This document shows positions 34,710 through 45,736 of a DNA stretch of 50,589 nt, piece after piece. Under the pieces are notes generated by a model. The model was not told where the DNA came from, searched no databases, and saw only the letters and a list, made by a program, of their open reading frames with translations. Origin of the DNA: Methylobacterium sp. WL119 (GTDB lineage: Bacteria > Pseudomonadota > Alphaproteobacteria > Rhizobiales > Beijerinckiaceae). The stretch lies in assembly GCF_008039875.1 (NCBI RefSeq), contig NZ_VRUU01000028.1:1-50589 (forward strand), written 5' to 3'. Position 1 is the first letter of the stretch. Each line of letters starts with the position of its first letter. The position numbers and the translations under genes are program-made.

Positions 34710-35401
34710 CAGGCCGCCACCGGCTCCTCGATCCGCCCCGAGCGCAGGCGCACGGTGCGGTCGCAGAGGCGGGCGAGCCCCGGATCGTGGGTGACGAGGA
34801 CGAGCGTCGCGCCGCGGTCGCGCTTCAGCGCGAACAGCAGGTCGACGATCTGGCGGCCGGTCGCCTCGTCGAGATTGCCCGTCGGCTCGTCGGCGACCAG
34901 GATCGCCGGGTCCGGTGCCACGGCGCGGGCGATGGCGACGCGCTGCTGCTCGCCGCCCGAGAGCTGGGCCGGGTAGTGGTGCAGCCGGTGGCCGAGGCCG
35001 ACGGCTTCGAGTTCCCGCCGGGCGCGGGCATGGGCGTCCGGCTTGTCGGCCAGCTCCAGCGGCAGGGCGACGTTCTCCAGGGCGGTCATCGTCGGGACGA
35101 GGTGGAAGGCCTGGAACACGATGCCGATCCGCCGGCCGCGGAAGCGCGCGAGCGCGTCCTCGTCGAGGGCGCCGAGGTCGGTGCCCTCGATCCGGATCGC
35201 GCCGGCATCGGGCCGCTCGAGGCCCGCCATCACCATCAGCAGGGTCGACTTGCCGGAGCCCGACGGCCCGACGAGGCCGACCGCCTCGCCGCGGCCGACG
35301 TCGAGCGAGATGCCGCGCAGCACGTGGACGCGGGCGGCCCCCCGCCCGAGGCTGAGGTCGATGCCAGAGAGAGCGATGGCTGGCGTCCCGGACGCGGACA
35401 T
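34709..35401 (-). CDS. ybbA: ABC transporter ATP-binding protein, YbbA family
   Basis: A 230-residue LolD/MacB-like ATPase. Walker A is GPSGSGKST, the signature is LSGGEQQRVAIARA, Walker B is ILVADEPTGNLDE and the H-loop is VTHD. It powers the YbbP permease encoded just after it. ATG 35401 gives the usual length. GTG 35443 would add 14 residues; neither has a strong ribosome-binding site. Confidence 0.91.
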   Translation of the reverse strand: MSASGTPAIALSGIDLSLGRGAARVHVLRGISLDVGRGEAVGLVGPSGSGKSTLLMVMAGLERPDAGAIRIEGTDLGALDEDALARFRGRRIGIVFQAFHLVPTMTALENVALPLELADKPDAHARARRELEAVGLGHRLHHYPAQLSGGEQQRVAIARAVAPDPAILVADEPTGNLDEATGRQIVDLLFALKRDRGATLVLVTHDPGLARLCDRTVRLRSGRIEEPVAA

Positions 35402-35557
35402 GGCAGGCGAGGTCTTGCCGGGAGAGGGGTTGTCGGCGGTCACGGTCGAGCCGATCTGTGGCGGATGGCGAACATGCGGGACGGAGATCACGGTTGGCGG
35501 ACGAACGTTCGGTGCGCTCCGGCACGACCCGTGCCGGGCGATGCGCGCGGGCCCGAT

Positions 35558-36259
35558 ATGGCGAGCGCGACGGAGCCACGCCATGATGGCCGGCGCAGGG
35601 CGGCGCTGATGGCGCTCTTTGCCGCAGCGGGGCTGGTCCTGTCGATGGCGGGCCTCGCGCCGGCCAAGGCGGATCCGAAGCCCGAATCGAAGCCGATCCG
35701 GCTCGTCGCGCTCGGCGACAGCCTCACCGCGGGCTACCGCCTTCCGGCGAGCTCCGCCTTCCCGGCGGTGCTGGAGCGGGCGCTCGCGGCGAAAGGCCGG
35801 ACGGTGACGGTCGCCAATGCCGGCGTCTCGGGCGAGACCGCCACCAACGGCCTCGACCGGGTCGACTGGTCGGTGCCCGACGGCACCGACGGGGTGATCC
35901 TGGAGCTCGGCGCCAACGACATGCTGCGCGGCACCGATCCCGCCGTGACGCGGAAGGCGCTGGAGGCGATCGTGACGCGGCTGAAGGCGCGCGGCATCCC
36001 GGTGCTGCTCGCCGGCATGCGGGCCTCGACCAACCTCGGGCCCGACTACGTCGCGCGCTTCGACGCGATCTACCCGGATCTCGCCCGGACCTACGACCTC
36101 GTGCTGTACCCGTTCTTCATGGCCGGCATGGTCGGCGACCGCGCCTACACCCTCGACGACGGGCTCCACCCGAACGCCAAGGGCGTCGACGTGATCGTGG
36201 CCGGCATCCTGCCCTCGGTCGAGACCTTCCTCGGGCGGCTCCCGGCCGGGGCTCGTTAG
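35558..36259 (+). CDS. tesA: Exported GDSL esterase / thioesterase I-like (TesA)
   Basis: A 233-residue SGNH hydrolase with signal peptide (RRRAALMALFAAAGLVLSMAG, then ApAKA). Blocks I, III and V are visible: ALGDSLTAGY (Ser55), ELGANDMLRG and DDGLHPNAKG for the Asp-His pair. Periplasmic lysophospholipase/arylesterase activity is expected. It is divergent from ybbA-ybbP, the order known from E. coli. ATG 35609 is a shorter alternative start. Confidence 0.92.
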   Translation: MASATEPRHDGRRRAALMALFAAAGLVLSMAGLAPAKADPKPESKPIRLVALGDSLTAGYRLPASSAFPAVLERALAAKGRTVTVANAGVSGETATNGLDRVDWSVPDGTDGVILELGANDMLRGTDPAVTRKALEAIVTRLKARGIPVLLAGMRASTNLGPDYVARFDAIYPDLARTYDLVLYPFFMAGMVGDRAYTLDDGLHPNAKGVDVIVAGILPSVETFLGRLPAGAR

Positions 36260-36261
36260 CG

Positions 36262-36801
36262 ATGCCGCGCCTGTTCACGGCGCTCGGCCTCCCGCCTGAG
36301 ATCGCCGCCGGGCTGGCGCCGTTCCGCGGCGGCCTGCAGGGCGCACGCTGGATCGAGCCGTCGGATCACCACGTCACCCTGCGCTTCCTCGGCAACGTGC
36401 CGGTCGCGCTTGCCGAGGACGCGGTCGAGGCGCTGTCGGAGATGCGGGCGCGGCCGGCGCTCGAGGTGGTGCTGGACGGCCTCTCGGTGTTCGGCGGCGA
36501 CAAGCCGCGCGCGCTGCTCGCCAGCGTCGCCGCCAACGCCGATCTGATGGACCTCCAGGCCGAGCAGGAGCGCCTGATCCGCCGGGCGGGCGCCGAGCCG
36601 GAACGGCGCAGGTTCGTGCCGCACGTGACGCTGGCGCGCCTGCGCCGCGAGGCCACGCCCGAGGCGGTGGCGATGTACCTGTCGCAGGCGCCGATCTTCA
36701 CGCCGCTGCGCTTTTCCGCGACGCAGGTGGTGCTGTACTCGGCGCGCGACTCGACCGGGGGCGGGCCCTATGTCGCGGAGGCGGCGTTTCCGTTCGCCTG
36801 A
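36262..36801 (+). CDS. thpR: RNA 2',3'-cyclic phosphodiesterase ThpR
   Basis: A 179-residue 2H phosphoesterase with both HxTL motifs: His37 (HHVTLRFLGNV) and His121 (PHVTLARLRR). It opens 2',3'-cyclic phosphates on RNA ends. It follows tesA by two bases and is convergent with coaA. Confidence 0.93.
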   Translation: MPRLFTALGLPPEIAAGLAPFRGGLQGARWIEPSDHHVTLRFLGNVPVALAEDAVEALSEMRARPALEVVLDGLSVFGGDKPRALLASVAANADLMDLQAEQERLIRRAGAEPERRRFVPHVTLARLRREATPEAVAMYLSQAPIFTPLRFSATQVVLYSARDSTGGGPYVAEAAFPFA

Positions 36802-36809
36802 GCGGGGTC

Positions 36810-37820
36810 CTACAACCGCCGCAGCGCGACGCTCTCGATGCGGTGGCTCGCGCCCTTGGCCAGGATCAGGCTGGCGCGCTGGCGGGTCGGCAGGATGTTG
36901 TCGCGCAGGTTCGGCAGGTTGATCGTCGTCCACAGCCGGTCGGCGATGGCGAGCGCTTCCGATTCGGGCACCTCGGCGTACTTGCGGAAATACGAGCGGG
37001 GGTCGCGGAACGCGGTCTGCCGCAGGCGCATGAAGCGCATCACGTACCAGCGGTGCAGATCGTCCTCGTGCCCGTCGAGGTAGATCGAGAAGTCGAAGAA
37101 GTCGGAGACGAACGGAATCGCGGTGCCGTCGCGCGGTAGGCGGGCCGGCTGCAGCACGTTCAGGCCCTCGACGATCAGGATGTCGGGGCTCTCGACCACC
37201 CGCTCCTCGCCGTCCACCCGGTCGTAGACGAGGTGCGAGTAGAGCGGAGCGGTGACGCGCTTCCGGCCCGATTTCACGTCGTGCAGGAACTGCAGCAGGG
37301 CGGCGGTGTCGTAGCTCTCGGGAAATCCCTTCCGGTCCATGATGCCCTGCGCGGCGAGCGCGGCGTTCGGCAGCAGGAACCCGTCGGTGGTGACGAGGTC
37401 GACCTTCGGGGTGTTCGGCCAGCGCGCGAGCAGCGCGGCGAGCACGCGGGCCGTGGTCGACTTGCCCACCGCCACCGATCCGGCGAGCCCGATGATGTAG
37501 GGCGCCTTGGTCTCGCGCTCGGCCATCAGGAATCGCTGGGTCGCCTTGAACAGGCCCTGGCTCGCCGCGACGTAGAGCGCGAGCAGCCGCGACAGCGGCA
37601 GGTAGATCGCGACCACCTCCTCCACCGAGATCGGGTCGTTCAGCGATTGCAGGCGCTCGATGTCCTCCTGCGTCAGCGTCAGCGGCGTGTCGGCGCGCAG
37701 CTGCGCCCAGGATTCGCGGCTGAACAGGCGGTAGGGCGACAGCCGCTCCGACCCGTCGCCGGTGACCGGGTTCTGCCCCGTCACCGGGGTCTGGCCGGCG
37801 GCGAGCGCGGCCGCCTTCAT
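36810..37820 (-). CDS. coaA: Type I pantothenate kinase
   Basis: A 336-residue CoaA, the first and controlling enzyme of CoA synthesis. The P-loop is [15 protein letters not shown]. Others are [24 protein letters not shown], and [10 protein letters not shown], all typical. The first 20 residues ([16 protein letters not shown]) contain a small [10 protein letters not shown] repeat. ATG overlaps the hisE stop by four bases. The his-coaA link is common in Hyphomicrobiales. Confidence 0.95.
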   Translation of the reverse strand: MKAAALAAGQTPVTGQNPVTGDGSERLSPYRLFSRESWAQLRADTPLTLTQEDIERLQSLNDPISVEEVVAIYLPLSRLLALYVAASQGLFKATQRFLMAERETKAPYIIGLAGSVAVGKSTTARVLAALLARWPNTPKVDLVTTDGFLLPNAALAAQGIMDRKGFPESYDTAALLQFLHDVKSGRKRVTAPLYSHLVYDRVDGEERVVESPDILIVEGLNVLQPARLPRDGTAIPFVSDFFDFSIYLDGHEDDLHRWYVMRFMRLRQTAFRDPRSYFRKYAEVPESEALAIADRLWTTINLPNLRDNILPTRQRASLILAKGASHRIESVALRRL

Positions 37821-38140
37821 GCCGGCGGCCTCGACGCCTTCTCGGCGATGCCGCTCTGCGCCGTGCGGCGCTCCAGCTCCGCCATCACCGCGGAGAGCTC
37901 GACGCCGCCGGCGCGCAGCAGCACCACGAGGTGGTAGAGCACGTCCGCCGCCTCGTTGGTCAGCCCGGTCTTGTCGCCCTGCACCGCGGCGATGGCGGCC
38001 TCCACCGCCTCCTCGCCGAGCTTCTTGGCGGCCTTGGCCGGGCCGCCCGCGAGCAGCTTGGCCGTGTACGATTGGTCGGGCGCGGTGCCGGCGCGGCTCG
38101 CCACCAGGCGGGCGAGGTCGTCGAGGGTGTAGGCGGACAT
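37817..38140 (-). CDS. hisE: Phosphoribosyl-ATP pyrophosphatase
   Basis: HisE (107 residues) removes pyrophosphate from PR-ATP, the second step of histidine synthesis. The all-alpha NTP pyrophosphatase motif is [14 protein letters not shown] and [14 protein letters not shown]. It stands as a separate gene and is not fused to hisI. It lies 191 bp after hisF, a gap that holds only a weak inverted repeat at 38243-38271. Confidence 0.94.
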   Translation of the reverse strand: MSAYTLDDLARLVASRAGTAPDQSYTAKLLAGGPAKAAKKLGEEAVEAAIAAVQGDKTGLTNEAADVLYHLVVLLRAGGVELSAVMAELERRTAQSGIAEKASRPPA

Positions 38141-38331
38141 AGAGGACCCGTGCGGCAGGGTTCGGAAACGACGATGCCGTCGCCGGAACCTGCGTCAACG
38201 GCGGGCGCCGGGCAAGACGGGAGCCGGCACAGCAGCGCCTCGCCACCCGCATTTGCGCGACGGGCGGGTGGAATTGTCGGAAAAATGGTGCCGGATCCGG
38301 CCGCGGCCCCCGGCGTCTTCCCGATCTCGGG

Positions 38332-39108
38332 TCAGGCGTCCAGCCGCATCGCGAGGCCGGCCGCCGCCATGTGCGCCTTGGCCTCGGCGACGCTGGCTTC
38401 CCCGAAATGGAAGATCGAGGCCGCGAGCACCGCGCTGGCATGGCCTTCGGCGACGCCGGCCACGAGGTCGTCGAGCCCGCCGACGCCGCCCGAGGCGATC
38501 ACCGGCACGGTCACCGCGTCGGCGACGGCGCGGATCAGCGCGAGGTCGTAGCCCGAGCGCGTCCCGTCCCGGTCCATGGAGGTGACGAGCAATTCGCCCG
38601 CTCCCTTGGCCGCCACCGTGCGGGCGAAGGCGATCGCGTCGAGGCCGGTGGGGGTGCGGCCGCCATGGGTGAAGATCTGCCACGCGTCCGGCTCGCCCGG
38701 CGCGGAGGTGCGCTTGGCGTCGATCGCCACCACGACGCATTGCGCGCCGAACTTCTCGGCGGCCCGAGCGACGAGGTCGGGATCGTTCACGGCCGCGGTG
38801 TTGATCGCGACCTTGTCGGCGCCGGCGAGCAGCAGCGCGCGCACGTCCGCGACCGCGCGCACGCCGCCGCCGACGGTGAGCGGCATGAAGCAGGCCTCCG
38901 CCGTGCGGCTCACCACGTCGAGCAGGGTGCCGCGCGCCTCGTGGCTCGCGGTGATGTCGAGGAAGCAGAGCTCGTCGGCCCCGGCCGCGTCGTAGGCCTT
39001 GGCCGCCTCGACCGGATCGCCCGCGTCGCGCAGCTCGAGGAACTTCACGCCCTTGACGACGCGGCCGTCCTTGACGTCGAGGCAGGGGATGATGCGGGTC
39101 TTGAGCAC
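38332..39108 (-). CDS. hisF: Imidazole glycerol phosphate synthase, cyclase subunit
   Basis: HisF (258 residues) is a TIM barrel that uses ammonia from HisH to make IGP and AICAR. The catalytic Asp near residue 11 ([14 protein letters not shown]) and the second Asp (VVVAIDAKR) are present. The phosphate loops are VGGGVRA and ASGGVGG. It sits 11 bp after the DUF29 gene. Confidence 0.96.
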   Translation of the reverse strand: MLKTRIIPCLDVKDGRVVKGVKFLELRDAGDPVEAAKAYDAAGADELCFLDITASHEARGTLLDVVSRTAEACFMPLTVGGGVRAVADVRALLLAGADKVAINTAAVNDPDLVARAAEKFGAQCVVVAIDAKRTSAPGEPDAWQIFTHGGRTPTGLDAIAFARTVAAKGAGELLVTSMDRDGTRSGYDLALIRAVADAVTVPVIASGGVGGLDDLVAGVAEGHASAVLAASIFHFGEASVAEAKAHMAAAGLAMRLDA

Positions 39109-39119
39109 GCTGGGAGCCT

Positions 39120-39605
39120 TCAGGCGGTCGTGTCGTCGGGGTCGATCGCGAAGGGACGCGTGAGCATCTCGTCGTGGGTGTAGGGGCAGGTTTCGGGAAA
39201 GGTCTTCAGCGGAAGGCCGGTCTCGTCAGCCGCTTCGAGACGGGCGCGGCGGTAGGCGCGTTCCATCGCTTCCACCCGACGGCTCTTCAGGCCGGGACTG
39301 TCCGCCAGCTCGTCGGCCGCAGCCACCCGATGCGTCGCGATCGAGATCACCCAGCTTCGCGTCCGTCGCGATGGCTGGTGATCCCACTTGAGCATATGCA
39401 GCAGGACGATGCGCCACGCGCCGACGAGGCTGCTGAACTGGCTGCGACCCAAGCTCTCGATCTCCTCGGCGAGGTTCTCCCGATCGAGGCCGGTCAGGTC
39501 GCCCGCCCGGAGGCGTGCCCCCTGCTCCTGCGTCCAGGTGTAGAAGTCGTCCGCGTAGGCCGTCCCGGTCTCGGCCGGTCGCGCCGCCTTCGCCGAAGCC
39601 GTCAT
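39120..39605 (-). CDS. DUF29 family protein inside the his operon
   Basis: A 161-residue protein with the DUF29 pattern [55 protein letters not shown] and the ending [11 protein letters not shown]; each is typical of the family. Function is unknown. It lies between hisA (37 bp) and hisF (11 bp) on the same strand, so it is most likely co-transcribed. DUF29 genes are more often found in scattered, mobile settings. Confidence 0.88.
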   Translation of the reverse strand: MTASAKAARPAETGTAYADDFYTWTQEQGARLRAGDLTGLDRENLAEEIESLGRSQFSSLVGAWRIVLLHMLKWDHQPSRRTRSWVISIATHRVAAADELADSPGLKSRRVEAMERAYRRARLEAADETGLPLKTFPETCPYTHDEMLTRPFAIDPDDTTA

Positions 39606-39642
39606 CGCCGCCTCCCGGCAAACCCTTGACCGGGCGAGCCTA

Positions 39643-40389
39643 TCACGAAGCGCCGCCTCCGCGCGCCGCCCTGATCGCGAACAGCGCCGCGCGCGGGTCG
39701 ATGCGGCCGTCGTAGAGGGCGCGCCCCGTGATCGCACCGGCCAGCATCGCGCAATCGGGCTCGAGCAGGCGGTGCACGTCCTCGATCGAGGCGAGGCCGC
39801 CCGACGCGATCACCGGGATGCTCACGGCTTCGGCGAGCGCCACCGTCATCTCGATGTTGAGGCCCTTCAGGATGCCGTCGCGGGCGATGTCGGTGTAGAT
39901 GATCGCCGAGACGCCGGCATCCTCGAACCGGCGGCCGAGGTCCTCGGCGGTCATGCTCGAGGTCTCGGCCCAGCCCGCCACCGCGACGCGCCCGTCCTTG
40001 GCGTCGATGCCCACCGCGATCCTGCCGGGATGGCGCCGCGCCGCCTCGTGGACGAAGGCCGGGTCGCGCACGGCCGCCGTGCCGATGATCACCCGGGCGA
40101 CGCCCTTCTCGAGCCAGCCCTCCAGCGTGCGCATCTCGCGGATGCCGCCCCCGAGCTGCACCGGGATGTCGACCTGGGCGAGGATCGCGTCGACGGCGGC
40201 CGCGTTCATCGGCGCCCCGGCGAAGGCACCGTCGAGGTCGACCACGTGGAGCCAGGAGAAGCCCTGCTCGGCGAAGGCCCGGGCCTGCGCCGCCGGGTCG
40301 TCGTTGAACACCACGGCCTGGGCCATGTCGCCCTGCACGAGGCGGACGCAGTGTCCTTCCTTGAGATCGATGGCCGGATACAGGATCAC
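39643..40389 (-). CDS. hisA: ProFAR isomerase HisA
   Basis: HisA (248 residues) is the TIM-barrel isomerase of histidine synthesis. The start [17 protein letters not shown] has the catalytic Asp in AIDLK. Others are LGGGIREM and YTDIARDG, with a second Asp. GTG 40389 was chosen because conserved sequence starts there and GAAGAAACGAG lies upstream. It follows hisH by 44 bp. Confidence 0.95.
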   Translation of the reverse strand: MILYPAIDLKEGHCVRLVQGDMAQAVVFNDDPAAQARAFAEQGFSWLHVVDLDGAFAGAPMNAAAVDAILAQVDIPVQLGGGIREMRTLEGWLEKGVARVIIGTAAVRDPAFVHEAARRHPGRIAVGIDAKDGRVAVAGWAETSSMTAEDLGRRFEDAGVSAIIYTDIARDGILKGLNIEMTVALAEAVSIPVIASGGLASIEDVHRLLEPDCAMLAGAITGRALYDGRIDPRAALFAIRAARGGGAS

Positions 40390-40433
40390 GCGGACGCTCG
40401 TTTCTTCTGATCGTTCGACGGAGGGCGCGGCGG

Positions 40434-41096
40434 TTACGGCCGCCAGCGCAGAAAGTTCGCAAGCAGGGCCAGCCCGAGATGCTGGCTCTTCTCCGGGTGG
40501 AACTGGGTGCCGGCGAGGTTGTCGCGCGCCACCATCGCGGTGACGGGACCGCCGTAGGCCGCCTCGGCGACGACCTCGTCCGGGCGATCCGCCTTCAGGG
40601 CGAAGCTGTGCACGAAGTAGGCGTGCAGCCCGTCCGGCCCGGTGCGGATGCCGTCGAGCAGCGGATGGTCGCGGGACGGCGTCAGGGTGTTCCAGCCCAT
40701 GTGCGGGATCTTGAGCGTGGGGTCGGACGGCCGGATCGGGCCGACGTCGCCGGAGATCCAGCCGAGGCCTTCCGTGGTCTCGTATTCGAGGCCGCGCGTT
40801 CCCATCAGCTGCATGCCGACGCAGATGCCGAGGAAGGGACGCCCCGACCCGATGGCGGCATCGGTCATCGCCGCCACGAGGCCGGGGACGGCGTCGAGCC
40901 CGCGGCGGCAATCGGCGTAGGCGCCGACCCCGGGGAGCACGATCCGGTCAGCGCGCGCGACCGCGTCCGGATCGCCGGTGACGACGATGCGGGTCTCCGG
41001 CAGCCCGGCCTCGCGGGCCGCCCGCTCGAAGGCCTTGGCCGCCGAGTGCAGGTTGCCCGACCCGTAATCGATGATCGCGACGGTCTCGGCGCTCAC
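40434..41096 (-). CDS. hisH: Imidazole glycerol phosphate synthase, glutaminase subunit
   Basis: HisH (220 residues) is a class I glutamine amidotransferase. Cys92 sits in [10 protein letters not shown], and the His-Glu pair is in [10 protein letters not shown]. It supplies ammonia to HisF. It follows the DUF2628 gene by 22 bp. Confidence 0.96.
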   Translation of the reverse strand: MSAETVAIIDYGSGNLHSAAKAFERAAREAGLPETRIVVTGDPDAVARADRIVLPGVGAYADCRRGLDAVPGLVAAMTDAAIGSGRPFLGICVGMQLMGTRGLEYETTEGLGWISGDVGPIRPSDPTLKIPHMGWNTLTPSRDHPLLDGIRTGPDGLHAYFVHSFALKADRPDEVVAEAAYGGPVTAMVARDNLAGTQFHPEKSQHLGLALLANFLRWRP

Positions 41097-41118
41097 GGTC
41101 GTTGTTCCTCGAAGACGC

Positions 41119-41604
41119 TCACCGGCCGCCCTGCGCGGGAAACAGGCCGATCACAGGCTCGGCCGCGCGGTTGCCCGCGAACGCGGTCGAGGCCCGGACG
41201 GTCGGCGCGGGGGCGGGGTCGAGCCAGCGCGTCATCGCCTTGGCTTCGGCCTCGTCGGCGTTGAAGGCCACCACCGCGTCGCGCGCCGGCCGGCCGTTGC
41301 GGGCGAGCGTCCAGCGCCGGAGCGAGGACGCCTCGAGCCCGATCAGCACCAGGACCAGCAGCGTGATCGCGGTGCCGGCGGCGGGCGACAGGCCGAGGCC
41401 GTAGCCGACGAGCGCGGTGGCGCCGAGCCCGGCCAGCACCAGCAGGGCTGCGAGCCAGAGGCGGTGATAGAGGAACCACAGCACCGAGAAGGCGAAGGCC
41501 GCCCACGAGAACCCGTCCGGCACCAGCTGCGCCCGGTCGAGGTCGTGCGCCTCGCCGGAGCGGGCCTCGTGCGGCAGATGGAGCGTGTAGCTGCGCATCC
41601 TCAT
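41119..41604 (-). CDS. DUF2628 membrane protein
   Basis: A 161-residue protein of the DUF2628 family: a soluble N-terminus (YTLHLPHEA, then [23 protein letters not shown]) leads into two or three helices. Function is unknown. It lies between hisB (81 bp) and hisH on the same strand, a place where it also occurs in other Hyphomicrobiales as far as I recall. Confidence 0.87.
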   Translation of the reverse strand: MRMRSYTLHLPHEARSGEAHDLDRAQLVPDGFSWAAFAFSVLWFLYHRLWLAALLVLAGLGATALVGYGLGLSPAAGTAITLLVLVLIGLEASSLRRWTLARNGRPARDAVVAFNADEAEAKAMTRWLDPAPAPTVRASTAFAGNRAAEPVIGLFPAQGGR

Positions 41605-41685
41605 GGCGACCCCTTCCCTTTCCTGTCGGCGGAACGCCGGAGGCGGCTGCGCGAGCCCGCCGCGACGGCCGTCCGCGATCCTCGC

Positions 41686-42273
41686 CTAGAGCGAACCCTT
41701 GGTCGAGGGAACGCGTCCCTCCTCGCGGGGATCGACCGCGACGGCCTTCCGCAAGGCGCGGGCCAGCCCCTTGAAGCAGCTCTCGGCGATGTGATGGGCG
41801 TTGTCGCCGTAGAACGTCTCGACGTGGAGCGTGATGCCGGCGTTCATGGCGAAGGCCTGGAACCACTCGCGCACCAGCTCGGTGTCGAAGGCACCGATTT
41901 TCTCGACGCGGAAGGCGGTGCGGAACACCAGGAACGGCCTGCCCGAGATGTCGATCGCGACCCGGCTCAACGTCTCGTCCATCGGCATGTGGATGTCGGC
42001 GTAGCGGGCGATGCCGCGCTTGTCGCCGAGCGCCTTCGCGAAGGCCTGGCCGAGCGCGATGCCGCAATCCTCCACCGTGTGGTGCTGGTCGACGTGCAGG
42101 TCGCCGGTCACCCGCGCCTCGACGTCGAACAGGCCGTGCCGGGCGAACAGCTCGAGCATGTGGTCGAGGAAGCCGACCCCGGTGGCGATCCCGGCCTTGC
42201 CGGTGCCGTCGAGGTCGATCGAGACCGACACGTCGGTCTCCGCCGTCTTCCGGCTGATGCTGGCGCTGCGCAT
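41686..42273 (-). CDS. hisB: Imidazoleglycerol-phosphate dehydratase
   Basis: HisB (195 residues), the monofunctional dehydratase. Metal-binding motifs are [24 protein letters not shown] and [12 protein letters not shown]. It is the first gene of hisB-DUF2628-hisH-hisA-DUF29-hisF-hisE-coaA. The 88 bp upstream, next to the mtnP stop, may hold its promoter; no clear box is seen. Confidence 0.96.
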   Translation of the reverse strand: MRSASISRKTAETDVSVSIDLDGTGKAGIATGVGFLDHMLELFARHGLFDVEARVTGDLHVDQHHTVEDCGIALGQAFAKALGDKRGIARYADIHMPMDETLSRVAIDISGRPFLVFRTAFRVEKIGAFDTELVREWFQAFAMNAGITLHVETFYGDNAHHIAESCFKGLARALRKAVAVDPREEGRVPSTKGSL

Positions 42274-42361
42274 GGTCTTCGTGAGTGTTCGTTCGCCGGG
42301 CCGACGCGGCCGGCTTTCGTGCCTTCTAGTGCGGAAGCCGTCGCCGGGGGAAGGGCTCGGC

Positions 42362-43237
<876 letters not shown>

Positions 43238-43285
43238 GTCGATCGTCCGTTGTCGAAGGTGGCGCGTAGGAGCCGCTGCGGGGCT

Positions 43286-43378
43286 CCCTCTCCATGGGAA
43301 GAGGGGTGGGGTGAGGGGCGTGACCTCTCCGGACGGCGCACACCCCTCATCCTGTCCTCCTTCCCCCGGGGGAAGGGA
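43286..43378. repeat. Imperfect palindromic intergenic repeat upstream of mtnP
   Basis: The arms GGGGTGAGGGGCGTG (43308-43322) and CACACCCCTCATCC (43339-43352) pair imperfectly. Each outer arm holds its own small palindrome: CCTCTCCATGGGAAGAGG on the left and TTCCCCCGGGGGAA on the right. This resembles dispersed REP-type elements of Hyphomicrobiales genomes. It lies between petC and mtnP. Confidence 0.65.
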
Positions 43379-43441
43379 CCCGCGCAGGTCTCGGCGAGGT
43401 CGAGATCTCCGCGTCCCGCTATCACGAACTGCGCGCGCGGC

Positions 43442-43476
43442 AAAAACGCGAACGGGCCCCGCGAGGGGCCCGTTCG
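43442..43476 (-). terminator. Intrinsic terminator after petC
   Basis: GAACGGGCCCC and GGGGCCCGTTC form a stem around four bases, 25 bp after the petC stop. On the minus strand GCG and five T follow. It ends the petABC transcript. Confidence 0.88.
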
Positions 43477-43500
43477 GTCGTCCGTGGATCGATCGGGCGG

Positions 43501-44412
43501 TCAACCCGCCTTGTGCAGCTCGGGCTGGAGGCCGTGGACCTCGCCGCCGACGTCGGCCCAGACCCGCTTCTTGACGTAGTACAGCAGCCCCGAGAGCAGG
43601 ATCAGGAACAGGATCACCCGGAAGCCGAGCGCCTTGCGCGCCATCATGTGCGGCTCGGCGGCCCAGGCCATGAAGGCCGCCACGTCGCGGGTGTACTGGT
43701 CGACCGTCTCCGGCACGACCGGCTGGCCGGCCTCGTTCTTCGGGTAGGTCACCTGGCCGTCGCTGATCGGGTTCGGCATCGCGATCAGGTGGCCGGGATA
43801 GTACTTGTTGTAGTGCACGCCGTCCGGCACGTCGGTGCCCTTCGGGGGCTCCTCGTAGCCGTTCAGCACCGCGTGGATGTAGTCCACGCCCTGCTCGGAA
43901 TAGCCGACGAAGGGCAGCGCGTCGGTGATGAACCACGGGAAGCCGCGCTCGAAGGTGCGGGCCTTGGCCAGCACCGAGAAGTCCGGCGGCGCCTTGCCGC
44001 CGTTGGCCGCCGCCGCCGCCTGGTCGTTCGGGAAGGGCGGCGGGAACTTGTCGGCCGGGCGGCCGGGCCGCTCGAACATCTCGCCGGCGTCGTTCGGGCC
44101 GTCCTTGACCTGGTAGGTCGCGGCGAGCGCCTTGACTTGGCTCTCCGAGAAGTCGGGACCGCCCTCCTCCGCGAGGTTGCGGAAGTCCACGAGCTTCATC
44201 GAGTGGCAGGCGGAGCAGACCTCCTTGTAGACCTGGAACCCGCGCTGGAGCTGCGCCTGGTCGAAGCGGCCGAACACGCCGGCGTAGCTCCACTGGAGGC
44301 GGGGCGGCTGGTTGCCGCCATGCGCGTCCTCGGCGGAGGCCGCCGAGGAGCCCAGCGGGGCGCCGAGGGAGAGCGCCAGCAGGGAGGCGGCGAGAAGGCT
44401 CGAGAGTTTCAT
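43501..44412 (-). CDS. petC: Cytochrome c1 of the bc1 complex
   Basis: A 303-residue protein with signal peptide (LLAASLLALSLGAPLGSSA). The haem site is CSACH (Cys66, Cys69, His70). The Met ligand is in LIAMPNPISDG. A C-terminal membrane anchor (LGFRVILFLILLSGLLYYVKKRVW, in part) holds it in the membrane. It passes electrons from the Rieske protein to cytochrome c. It follows petB by 20 bp. Confidence 0.96.
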   Translation of the reverse strand: MKLSSLLAASLLALSLGAPLGSSAASAEDAHGGNQPPRLQWSYAGVFGRFDQAQLQRGFQVYKEVCSACHSMKLVDFRNLAEEGGPDFSESQVKALAATYQVKDGPNDAGEMFERPGRPADKFPPPFPNDQAAAAANGGKAPPDFSVLAKARTFERGFPWFITDALPFVGYSEQGVDYIHAVLNGYEEPPKGTDVPDGVHYNKYYPGHLIAMPNPISDGQVTYPKNEAGQPVVPETVDQYTRDVAAFMAWAAEPHMMARKALGFRVILFLILLSGLLYYVKKRVWADVGGEVHGLQPELHKAG

Positions 44413-44432
44413 CGTCGGTTCCGGTCCTGCCC

Positions 44433-45719
44433 TCAGCCCTTGGTCGTCGGCGCCGCGGCGGCGCCCGCCGGCAGCCCGGACCCGCTCACCTGCTTGCCCG
44501 GCCCGGTCACGCTCTCCAGGATCGACCCGGGCAGCGCCTTCGGCGTCTCGATCAGGCCGACGATCGGCATCACGAGGAGGAAGTGGGCGAAGTAGTAGAA
44601 GGTGCAGATCTGCGAGGCGATGACGTAGCCGCCTTCCGGCGGCTTGGCGCCGAGCCAGCCGAGGATGACCGTGACCGCTAGGAACAGCCAGAAGAACTGG
44701 CGGTAGATCGGCCGGTAGTTGCACGAGCGCACCCGCGAGGTGTCGAGCCACGGCGCAAGCGCGAGGATCAGCACCGCCGAGAACATCAGGATCACGCCGC
44801 CGAGCTTCGACGGCACCGCGCGCAGGATCGCGTAGAACGGCAGGAAGTACCATTCGGGCACGATGTGGGCCGGGGTCACGGCGGGGTTGGCCGGGACGTA
44901 GTTGTCGGCGTGGCCGAGATAGTTCGGCTGGTAGAAGATGAACCACGCGAACAGGATCATGAACACCACGGTGGCGAACACATCCTTGATCGTGGCGTAG
45001 GGGGTGAAGGGCACCGCGTCCTTCGAGGACTTGATCGGGATGCCGGTCGGGTTGTTCTGGCCGGTGACGTGCAGCGCCCAGACGTGGAGCACCACGACGC
45101 CGGCGATCATCCACGGCAGCAGGTAGTGCAGCGAGAAGAAGCGGTTGATCGTCGGGTTGCCGACCGAGTATCCGCCCCAGAGCAGGCTCTGGATGGTGTC
45201 GCCGACCACGGGGATCGCGGCGAGGATGTTGGTGATGACGGTCGCGCCCCAGAAGCTCATCTGGCCCCAGGGCAGGGTGTAGCCGAGGAAGGCGGTCGCC
45301 ATCATCAGGAGGTAGATGATCACGCCGAGGATGTAGAGCACCTCGCGCGGGGCCTTGTACGACCCGTAATACAGCGCCCGGAAGATGTGCACGTAGACCG
45401 CGACGAAGAACATCGACGCGCCGTTGGCGTGGGCGTAGCGCAGCAGCCAGCCGTAGTTCACGTCGCGCATGATGTGCTCGACGGAGTTGAACGCCTGGGT
45501 CGCCGAGGGCTCGTAGTGCATCGCGAGCCAGACGCCGGTGACGATCTGGATGCCGAGGAAGGCGATCAGGATCGCGCCGAAGGTCCAGAAGTAGTTCAGG
45601 TTGCGCGGCACCGGGAAGGCGACGAACGACGAGTGCACCAGCCCGACGATCGGCAGGCGGGCCTCGAACCACTTCGCGAGGCGGCTCTTGGGGACGTAGG
45701 CGTTGGCGTGAGCGCTCAT
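44433..45719 (-). CDS. petB: Cytochrome b of the bc1 complex
   Basis: A 428-residue protein with eight membrane helices. Haem His residues lie in [27 protein letters not shown] and [23 protein letters not shown] (the last read in parts). The Qo-site motif PEWYFLP is present. It oxidises ubiquinol. A Pro/Ala-rich C-terminal tail is present. GGG-AC spacing puts it 17 bp after petA. Confidence 0.97.
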   Translation of the reverse strand: MSAHANAYVPKSRLAKWFEARLPIVGLVHSSFVAFPVPRNLNYFWTFGAILIAFLGIQIVTGVWLAMHYEPSATQAFNSVEHIMRDVNYGWLLRYAHANGASMFFVAVYVHIFRALYYGSYKAPREVLYILGVIIYLLMMATAFLGYTLPWGQMSFWGATVITNILAAIPVVGDTIQSLLWGGYSVGNPTINRFFSLHYLLPWMIAGVVVLHVWALHVTGQNNPTGIPIKSSKDAVPFTPYATIKDVFATVVFMILFAWFIFYQPNYLGHADNYVPANPAVTPAHIVPEWYFLPFYAILRAVPSKLGGVILMFSAVLILALAPWLDTSRVRSCNYRPIYRQFFWLFLAVTVILGWLGAKPPEGGYVIASQICTFYYFAHFLLVMPIVGLIETPKALPGSILESVTGPGKQVSGSGLPAGAAAAPTTKG

Positions 45720-45736
45720 GGGCGGTCCCTCGTGTC

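Noticed and set aside
32037..34976. Long plus-strand open frame of about 980 codons
   Set aside because: It is antisense to the YbbP-type permease, whose membrane helices and partner ATPase are convincing. The frame lacks a ribosome-binding site and any domain.
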